A stretch of DNA of 64,000 nucleotides from Neurospora intermedia (lineage: Eukaryota; Ascomycota; Sordariomycetes; Sordariales; Sordariaceae): positions 372,001 to 436,000 of the forward strand of contig BTPP01000009.1 of assembly GCA_037102815.1 (NCBI GenBank), given 5' to 3'. Positions 56,427 to 64,000 of the stretch are shown here, one piece after another; position 1 is the stretch's first letter; each line of letters begins with the position of its first letter. The notes beneath the pieces were generated by a model that worked only from the letters and a program-made list of their open reading frames with translations, was not told the origin of the DNA and made no database searches. The translations under genes were made by a program, and so were the position numbers.

Positions 56427-58010
56427 AGCCACGTGGAGGATGAAGGGATTGTCTGGGGATGGAGGGGGGACATCAAGGGAGAATGACGAGTGTGGGGAAA
56501 AGAAGGAGAAGGGGGAAGGGGAAGGAAGGTGTGCTTGGCAAGGCAAGGCAATCAATCTGGCATGTGTCGTGTGGTGTCGTTCCGTGTGTTCATCAATCTC
56601 CTACCTACGTAACTAAGTGCGCGCAATCCAATATTTCATATCCAACCCCTTGTGACGGATGGTTCCAGGTACAGATGAAAATAGTGCCGAGTGTTTGTGA
56701 GGGTCGTCGTCGAATCAGGCTGGGATGAACGATGATCGGGGTTGGGGTTATTGACTAGAGGTAAGTATATTTTACGCCTTTATCTTCATGGTGAGACATG
56801 TCCTCCCGTAACACCTACAGCTGATTTAAACAGACCCGGGGTCTTTTTTTCCGCAGTCGTCAATCAGGCAATGCCAGTGAAAGAAAAAGAACGAAGTCAT
56901 CACCAATTCTTGGCGCCAAGAAGTGCTTGGTCTGATGTTTCAAAATAAGGTTCGGTTCGGGCTGTTGACATGCTTACAGGGACCACCACGCAGCTGCCAC
57001 GCAGCAGACCGTTAGCGGGTTGCCCCCCCTGAAATTTTGGCGTGATCTGGGCCTTCCTGGACACTCTACCCAGCCACTTCCACTTCATGTCAATTCCGGA
57101 CCACGCAGAATTTCTTCCCATTCCATCTTCCCATTCGTCCTCGGCCGTAATCCGGACGACAACGGCCCGCAAAGTAAGGTGATGATGACGGGTTGACGTT
57201 TGGTCTTTGGAATTTCTACTTCTAGAACAGACTGGGCAGATAACCGAGTACCGGACTCGAACGATGCATTGATTTCACCGACGACATCATCACCCGTTCT
57301 GTTGGGTTAAAAAGAGACATGGCCTCATCTCGGGCGTATGTCGAGGTATCAGACAAAAACTTGGAAATGCGGTGAGTGGATATTTCTACACAGCCCGAGT
57401 GCATCGTCAATGAGGTGACAGGTCGAGACCGAGGGACGAATCGGACAATTGACACGCGATGTTACCTAGAACAACCCTCGTTGGGCCTTGATGAGGCTTC
57501 TACACTGCGCGGGATGGTTGCTTGAATCCCTACGGCAACGCAGCCGATTGTTCGTGAACACAGACATGGATGCACTTTCCCCTGAGTGAAGGTGCATCGC
57601 CACTTCAACCGCCGTCGTCAGCCATTTGTTTGGTTCGCCCGAACAACGATGCTGTATCTCCATTTTCAGACCACTCATACCAGGCGCCGACACGTTGTTC
57701 TCGAACAGCTCTGATTGCTCATGAACAGAGTCGTACTTTACCCTGAACAGTGGCCTTGAGTGGATACCAACAACCCTACAACATGTCGACAACGACTGGA
57801 TATCGACGGTCGCCATCCAGGTCGTCCATACTACATGTCGCTTAGCCGACTTTATCAGGACATCGAGCTGACCTGTTCCTGTTCCTCCAACTCTTCCCAA
57901 TACCACATCCAGCACAGCTCGAGCTCATCAGCCCAAGACTTGCTTTCATCATCAACATCCAACAGTATCATCATCAAGCATCATCATATCGAACATCGCC
58001 ATCGCCCATC

Positions 58011-59513
58011 ATGGCAACCGACGTCCAACATCACCATCCTGCGCCGACGCATGAGTCAGCAAGAGGCCACCAATCAGTTCCCTCCAACTCAACCGCCACG
58101 ACTGTAATCGGCTCTTTTGTCCCCTTCAAGCTCGAGGGCAACGACACGACAACACCACCCAGTGCCGTCGACACCGACACGGACGATGCCAATCTTCCTG
58201 AACCTAGACAACTCCTCGAGAGAATCCCGACTGTTCTCCAGCCTAGCATTCCGTGGAGGAAGAGGCTGATGCACTTTACCTTTGCCTGGTACACCGTCAC
58301 GTAAGTTCATCCTCTCTTCACCTTGATGAGTGATCGTCTCATGTAATCAATGGCGGCCCACTAACATGATAGCAGACTGTCCACCAGCGGTGTCTCTCTG
58401 GTCCTGGCCATCACCCCCCACCGTTTCCGCGGTCTCTCCACCATCGGCCTCGTCATCTTTCTCCTGGACCTTCTCTTCTTCCTGGTGATCACCACCTCCA
58501 TCACCCTCCGCTTCGTTCTTTACAAGTCCACCTTCCGGCGCGCCTTCACCCGACCCCACGAAGCCCTTTTCGTCCCGACCTTCTTTCTGTCCATCGCCGC
58601 CATCCTCTGCAACGTAGCCGAGTACGCCCGCATTTTCCTCTTCAACGGCGACATTTCCTACGGTGCCCACTCCGACGATGACCCCCGCGCCTCACTCACC
58701 TCCTTCGCCACCTTTCTCTGCGTCGCCTTTTGGTTCTTCTCCGGCCTCACCTTCCTCGCCTCCGTCATCCAATACCACCTCCTCTTCACCGTCAAGGCCG
58801 AGCGTCGCCTGTCTCTCACCACCATCACGCCCGCCTGGGTCCTGCCCATCTTCCCCGTCATGCTGATAGGAACGCTTGCCGGTTCGTTTTCCAGGACCCA
58901 GGCCCCCTCGTCAGCAATCGCGATGATCTGCGCTGGTCTAGCGGCGCAGGGTCTCGGTCTGCTCGTCAGCTTCTTCTTTTTCTCGAGCTACTTGTCAAGA
59001 CTCATGGCATTTGGTCTCCCCGCCCAGCGCGCAGGCATGTTCATTGCCGTTGGTCCGCCTAGCTTCACGGGCGCGGCGGTCATCAGCATGGCGAGCGACA
59101 TCCCCAGGTTATTTGCACAACTGGATCCCGCGCGCGTGGCTGTCCTTACTGGCGGCATGGGACCCGAGAGCATGGAGACGTTGGCGGCGGGATGCAAGCT
59201 GGGAGCCATCTGGCTCGGTGTCTTTCTCTGGGGATTGGGGTTCTGGTTTTTTATTAGTGCCGTGGCGGGCTGTGTGGCGGGCATGCAGGACAAGCGGTTC
59301 CATTTGAGTTGGTGGAGTACCGTGTTTCCGAATGTCGGGTTCACGATTGCGAGTATCAAGATTGGGGCTGGCTTGGGCAGTGAGGGGGTGCTGTGGATGG
59401 GAAGCGGGATGACGGTTGCCTTGGTTCTGGCGTGGGCGTTTATAGGGTATCGCTGCGTCAGGGCGGTGGTGAAGAGGGAGATTGTGTGGCCGGGACATGA
59501 TGAGGATTCTTGA
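58011..59513 (+). CDS. TDT-family (Mae1/Ssu1/TehA-like) transporter
   Basis: There are two exons, 58011-58300 and 58376-59513, with a 75-bp intron (GTAAGT, CTAAC branch, GCAG), giving 475 residues. A soluble N-terminus of about 85 residues precedes a membrane domain of roughly ten hydrophobic helices. The first is FTFAWYTVTLSTSGVSLVL, across the splice join. Others include FLLDLLFFLVIT, EALFVPTFFLSIAAI and ATFLCVAFWFFSGL. Later segments IAVGPPSFTGAAVISMA and WWSTVFPNVGFTIASIKIGAGLGSEG are characteristic of the tellurite-resistance/dicarboxylate transporter (TDT, SLAC1/TehA-fold) family. Fungal members carry malate and other C4-dicarboxylates (Mae1) or sulphite (Ssu1). The substrate cannot be chosen from sequence alone. 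The product belongs in the plasma membrane. Confidence 0.93.
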
Positions 59514-60091
59514 GCATCTTCGTATCTTCCTTTTTCTTACGACTTGACGACTGACGACACGAGTTATCAATAATTCACGATATTGGTTGGGATTGGGGGA
59601 CTAGTACCGGCATGGCACACCACACGGAGTTCAAGGGGCGTTTTCGGCTTCATAAAAGACTTGGGTTTAGAGGACTCGGTTTTAGATACCGCATGCAAAA
59701 GACGGACAGACAAAAGGGCTGGGATTGAGACATGGGACTGGTTTGAGGGTTGATGGGTATTCAGGGGTATGAATGGAACAAATGGTATATGTACGATTCA
59801 CGGTAATGGAAACGGGTTATGTCATGTCATACCTTGCAGCAGGGAGGAGTAAAGATACGGAAACCACTTTCGTCTTCGATAGAAAATGGCAATGTGGATC
59901 CTGATAAAGTGACCATATCATGTGCAGCCTAGTGACACGGTGAGATACATCATTCTAGAGGCAAAACTCGACGACAGAGAAAAAAAGAAAAAAAAAAAGG
60001 TAAAAGGGGACAAAAATAAAGATACGACGTATCATAAGCAATTGAGTCATATGAAAAAGGGAAAAAAATAGAATTCAGATGGTCATTCGTG
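59514..60091. other. Intergenic, transporter 3' end
   Basis: The 3' flank of the TDT gene. An A-rich segment (about 59980-60068) includes the seven-A run that reads as the Pol III terminator of the minus-strand tRNA-Ser. Confidence 0.6.
60062..60068 (-). terminator. Pol III terminator of tRNA-Ser
   Basis: A run of seven A on the plus strand gives seven T on the minus strand, 23 bp downstream of the tRNA-Ser 3' end. Confidence 0.8.
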
Positions 60092-60173
60092 CGACGTGGG
60101 CCTGATTCGAACAGACGCTCCCGAAGGAACAAGATTTCTAGTCTTGCGCATTAGACCACTCTGCCACCACGCC
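60092..60173 (-). tRNA. tRNA-Ser: tRNA-Ser (AGA)
   Basis: Read on the minus strand, the acceptor stem is GGCGTGG with CCACGTC (one G-U pair). The three-pair D stem is GCA/TGC, and the anticodon stem is CAAGA/TCTTG with loop CTAGAAA and anticodon AGA (60139-60137). The long variable arm TCC-TTCG-GGA is typical of serine tRNAs, and the T arm is GTCTG-TTCGAAT-CAGGC with discriminator G. The length is 82 nt without CCA, and there is no intron. The T run downstream is the terminator. Confidence 0.97.
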
Positions 60174-63137
60174 TAGTGATTTTTGATGAATTTATTGTTT
60201 AAACTTTGCACCTATGTAATAACCAAGGTTCAATCATCGCCGCCGTAGACATTCTTCCATCCGTCTTGTCTAGTCCTTTCATTTCCGGATCTACTTTTTC
60301 TCACTCCTTTCCCTGTTGTACGTAGTATAAGTATCCCCCGGAGGCAGGCAGTGGGCAGTTCACGGGAGTTCGTTGTTCATCGTTCCTGACGTGACGCGGT
60401 GGAGATGGGTATGTAGTGTACTGTAAAAGCCGCTAAAAAACATGAGAAGGCAGGACCTTTTAGCGGTTACAGGGGTGTTTTAGTGGCTAGGTAATGACTC
60501 AGCGACAAGTCCGTGCCGCGGGTCTTGACGCTGATGCCATGATGCCCCTGTTTCCAGATTCGTGCTGCTAACACGCTATTGAGGTCATGCCGCCTTTTAC
60601 TGCCGTGTTAGGGAGCGAGGGGAGTTACAGGCAAGATGGATGAGGTAAAGACCAAGGAGACTGCCAGGCGAAAGAGCACGGCGGCAACAGCGTAGGTAGC
60701 GTAACAAGCAAGCGCATCCGACAAGATTGAAAGAAATGTTTGGATGCTCGGAAGAAGGACGAACACGCCGGCCGGAAGACGAGACAACATGGCGCAAGCC
60801 TTCATCGACTTGACTTTAAACTTACCCGCGATGAACTTGTCGTCGAAATCCAGATCATGCTCGAGCTCAGCTGTGTGTACATCCTTTCGCCCCGCCTTTC
60901 CCCTTTCTCTTTTCCCTCCCCCCCCATAGGTACTCAAACCCCGACCATGCTTTCAGCCCTGCCGGCTCCGATTCATCACTCAACCTTCCTCCAACGCCAT
61001 CAGCCATGAAATTGACACCGCCTGGCCACCTCGCTGGGCCAATCTCCTTCCCCATAGCCAAGTGTCGTAACAAAGAGGTTTTGCTGAGGACGCGCATATT
61101 CTTGATCCTGATCGAATGCGCGATCTGATTTTTGGGAATGGGAAGTACATAGGATCGTTTGGGAAAGGCGCCTTTGAAGTAAGATTTTTGTGGAGATGAG
61201 TATTGACAGTTCCGGGAACTGGGTAGTGGGGGTAATTGGCTGGCTGGGTTGGGTGATAATCTCGCGATGCTAACAACGTTAACGTGCGTACACTAGTGTA
61301 GGTATTCTAGCTGCTAAGGACATGCACTACACTACGTACGACATGGCGCCGATCGATGCCGCTAAGCCGCTACCTTGATTCAAGTTTGGTCAACGACGAC
61401 GAGGCTGCTTCATTTCCAGATGCTTGGAAGAGGCGTGGCATTGCATCTTGGCGAGTAGTATCTGTCGATTGTATCTACCCCCTTGTTTTCTGTCGACGGA
61501 CGGACAAACAAAGATCTGATGTCCTTATGCAACAGCGATTGACTCCATGAAACATGAAGGGACGGGAAAGCCACGAGGAAGCCACCCGGTTGTGTGTGGC
61601 CCAGCCTCGGCACACTCGACACTCCTTTTTGAGCCTCGGTCGAATGCTGAGCGGTAAGAGTATGAGAAACAGGCGGACGGCCGGGGGTTCCGGGATGTGG
61701 CGGAATCATCATCTCCGTCATCCGTTCCCTACACCAAACGTCTGGGCCGTTCTTGGCGTTAGGTAACTCTGTAGTTCAGCCCGACTTGAGAATCGCTTCG
61801 AAAAGACATCTCAAAACATGCAGGTCAATTCGTTTTGTATCGTCTTTTTTTTGGCTTTTCTATCAACCAGTCTAGTGGGAAACCAGTGTCAGGGCAAAGT
61901 CCCAAAAACAATGCCAAGAACGGCCCAGACGTTTGGCGTTGCATCCCGTACGATTTCCTTTCCATGTTGGGTATAGTCAACAGTATAAACGAGTCTTGGG
62001 ATATCGAAACCCCAGATTAGGGGAGCTCGCTTGCGTGCCCTGTCCCCGTCCTTGGCCTACCGCACAATTCGCCCATAACGGAGACCTGCTCCGCGCATCA
62101 CACCAGGATTCTGCGCCAATCCGGTTGATGACACGGTGCTGCCCATGGTAGCCAGGAGCAAGCTTTAAAACTCTCACATAAGGTTGTGGCCTTCCCCGAA
62201 AGAGCATCTCCGTCGTGAGGGTCAAGATTTTGCGGGAGTGGCCCCAGGGGAAAACGGGCGCCATGGATGATGTGAGATATGGCCGTATAAACCCTTTCTC
62301 CTTCCTATTCGACGGTAGTATCAGTTACCAATCACGTAAAACCAGCGTCACATTCAACATTCTTGGGATATTCTGGACTTGGAGAAGGGGGGAAAAGAAA
62401 AAAAGAAGTGGAAATTGCTATACACCAGATCCTTTACCGGTTCGGGCCTCGGTCCAGCCCACCGGTCGCCCAACAGGTCGGACGTCGTCTTACCTTTCCC
62501 GTCCTTCCCGTCTCACACATCCTGCTTGTCTCCGTCTCTTTTTCTGGGTTCTGGTTTCTGACTCGAGTCCAACCTTTTCTCGACTTCACATGCCAACAAC
62601 CTTTATGTTTCTTTCCGCTTCTCGTCTAAATTACCCTCTGCAGCAGCTTGGGGTACTATCACGAATAAGCAAGTCTCCTCTCCACTGACTCGAGTTACAC
62701 AGTACACTACTGCTATTCTTACATACCTACCTACCTATCATTGCGGCGGTTCTCGGTCCGACTTTATCAACTACCGCTGCCACCTTGCTTTGGGCCATTC
62801 TTGATCCTTGGCTATCTAGTTGGCTGTTGGTCGCAAACTGGGCTCCACGCCCCTTCTGCAACCAGACCACCGGGACCCGAACCAACGGAACCTTTGACTA
62901 TCCCATCCCATCTCGCCTATCCCCATTTTCATCTCTACACTACACTACATACATACAGTATCTCCATCTGATAAACCGACGAACCCGTTTCTTGGCGTAA
63001 CCCACAGGGGGGGATCAGGGAAAGGGAAGAAAGAAACAAGGGGTTCATGCCGGTAGATGAACTCTCACAGGTACCGACATCATCAGTTAACTGTATGAGT
63101 ACAGCTTCATCCACACGGAGAAGACAGCAATAACCTC
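60174..63137. other. Intergenic, no gene seen
   Basis: This is three kb between the tRNA-Ser and the rhodopsin-fold gene. Open frames of up to about 160 codons are judged accidental. Pyrimidine-rich DNA from about 62400 to 63000, with TACC repeats near 62720-62738, is probably promoter and leader of the gene at 63138. Confidence 0.5.
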
Positions 63138-64000
63138 ATGGCCTCAACAGTAGGAGCAGCCGCTTCCTCCTCTTTTGTCGAAGCGGCTGCTCACCATGCT
63201 GTTAACGCCATTCATCTGGAGGGAAGGGCCAATGTCACTGTGACGACAATTCCAGATCACAGGTCGAGGGTGGCCCTAGTGAACTTTAGTTGCTGGTTCC
63301 TCACTGCTTTCGCCACCTTGTTTTTGGGGTTGCGCATCTACTGCAAGAGATACCGAGGACGTGGATTGTGGTGGGATGATTATGTTTTGATTCTATCATG
63401 GGTATGTCTTCCATGTCTTTCCTGGCAACCTACCTAACCACGGTCCCAAACCTAGCATCCATCCATCCATTCATTCCCCTTCCTTTAACGTTCCCTCTAC
63501 CTTTCCCCCCAGCAAAACCCACTGAAATTCCCTAAAAATGCCAGAAAAAAACAAACGAAAAACTAACAAACCCACAGATCTCCCTAACCACCTCCTCCGC
63601 CCTGATCTCCTACTCCACCACCCTCGGCTTCGGCCTCCCCACCTCCCTCTTCAACCCCACCAACTCCATCCCCTTTCTCAACCACTACCTCCTCATCACC
63701 AACTTCGCCGGCACCTTCTCCATCCTCGCGGCATTATGGTCCAAGACCTCCTTCGCCATCACCGTCCTGCGCATCGCCCAAGACGACTGGATCCGCTTTC
63801 TCATCATCTTCATCATGATCTCCGTCAATTTATCTCTCGGCGTCGCCGTCGGCTTGACATGGGGCCAATGCGACCCTATCCCCAAAATCTGGCAACCTTT
63901 TTTGCCCGGGACATGCATCGACAAGTCCATCCAGATCCACTACAACATTTTCACTGCTGTGTATTCAGGCACCATGGACATTGTGCTTGCCATCTTACCA
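63138..64000 (+). CDS. Fungal rhodopsin-fold (PTH11-like) membrane protein, 5' part
   Basis: Exon 1 is 63138-63401. A 176-bp intron (GTATGT ... CCCACAG, branch AACTAAC) leads to exon 2 at 63578, which runs off the window edge. The visible part is about 229 residues. A short extracellular N-terminus with NVT glycosylation leads to the first helix FSCWFLTAFATLFLGLRIYCKR. Then GRGLWWDDYVLILSW follows, the signature start of the fungal seven-helix rhodopsin-fold proteins related to PTH11. Later segments include FAGTFSILAALWSKTSFAITVLRI, ISVNLSLGVAVGLTWGQCDPI and GTCIDKSIQI, with the conserved Cys pair of the extracellular loops. Family members are candidate receptors for surface or nutrient cues. 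The C-terminus and any CFEM domain are not visible. Confidence 0.9.

Larger units (their letters stand above)
53963..58010. other. Gene-poor stretch with repeats
   Basis: There is no supported gene in 4 kb. Between 55.4 and 56.1 kb lie three copies of a 20-bp direct repeat. CCTG/CCGTG-type tracts (55422-55466), CCACG tracts (55860-55892), GATG units (about 56331-56351), the 37-G run and three TAGAGGTA octamers (55638, 55776, 56756) are also present. The last few hundred bases are the leader of the transporter gene, rich in CATCATC. Confidence 0.55.

Noticed and set aside
1-64000. 5S rRNA genes, transposons, viral relics and CRISPR arrays
   Set aside because: I looked for dispersed fungal 5S rRNA hallmarks, transposase or reverse transcriptase motifs, long terminal repeats and regular spacer arrays, and saw none.

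Overview
The window is nuclear DNA of a filamentous ascomycete, most likely Sordariaceae (Neurospora or Sordaria type). The reasons are the many short spliceosomal introns (about 50-120 bp, GTRNGT donors, CTRAC-like branch sites), a near-balanced base composition, many microsatellites and homopolymers, and a set of typical fungal proteins (SWR1 ATPase, fungal NDUFB8, Clr5-domain protein, fungal rhodopsin-fold membrane protein, TDT anion transporter). Gene models were built by hand from reading frames and splice signals. They were not checked against transcripts.

Layout. 1-7.7 kb: almost gene-free, with one doubtful Asp-rich small protein (3565-3969, minus), an imperfect hairpin and microsatellites. 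7.7-14.4 kb: a small metabolic or detoxification-looking group made of a SnoaL-like protein (plus), a flavin-containing monooxygenase (minus) and a 14-TM-type MFS exporter (minus). 16.9-18.9 kb: a conserved ascomycete protein with an ordered N-terminus and a long Ser/Pro-rich tail. 20.1-21.0 kb: complex I subunit NDUFB8, divergent from the large intronless SWR1 chromatin-remodelling ATPase at 21.8-27.3 kb. 29.5 kb: a small Tyr/Arg/Cys-rich protein. 32.0-33.7 kb: a secreted S28 serine carboxypeptidase. 34.2 kb: a tRNA-Pro(AGG) with an intron.

35.2-46.9 kb is an accessory-looking block. It holds a secreted protein of unknown function, two paralogous ankyrin proteins with the same intron position, a 708-residue Cys-containing secreted or membrane protein between them, a Clr5-domain protein and a small multi-pass membrane protein. 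46.9-53.5 kb is a long gene-poor stretch that ends in what appears to be a 1-kb leader of a small His-rich-tailed protein. 54-58 kb is gene-poor and carries a decayed 20-bp direct repeat family and a run of 37 G. 58.0-59.5 kb encodes a TDT (Mae1/Ssu1/TehA-like) transporter, 60.1 kb a tRNA-Ser(AGA), and 63.1 kb to the edge the 5' part of a fungal rhodopsin-fold/PTH11-like membrane protein.

No transposon, viral relic or CRISPR array was recognised. The least explained signals are an octamer (TAGAGGTA) strongly over-represented in intergenic DNA on both strands, the 55.4-56.1 kb direct repeats, and the ankyrin pair with the secreted and membrane proteins around it.
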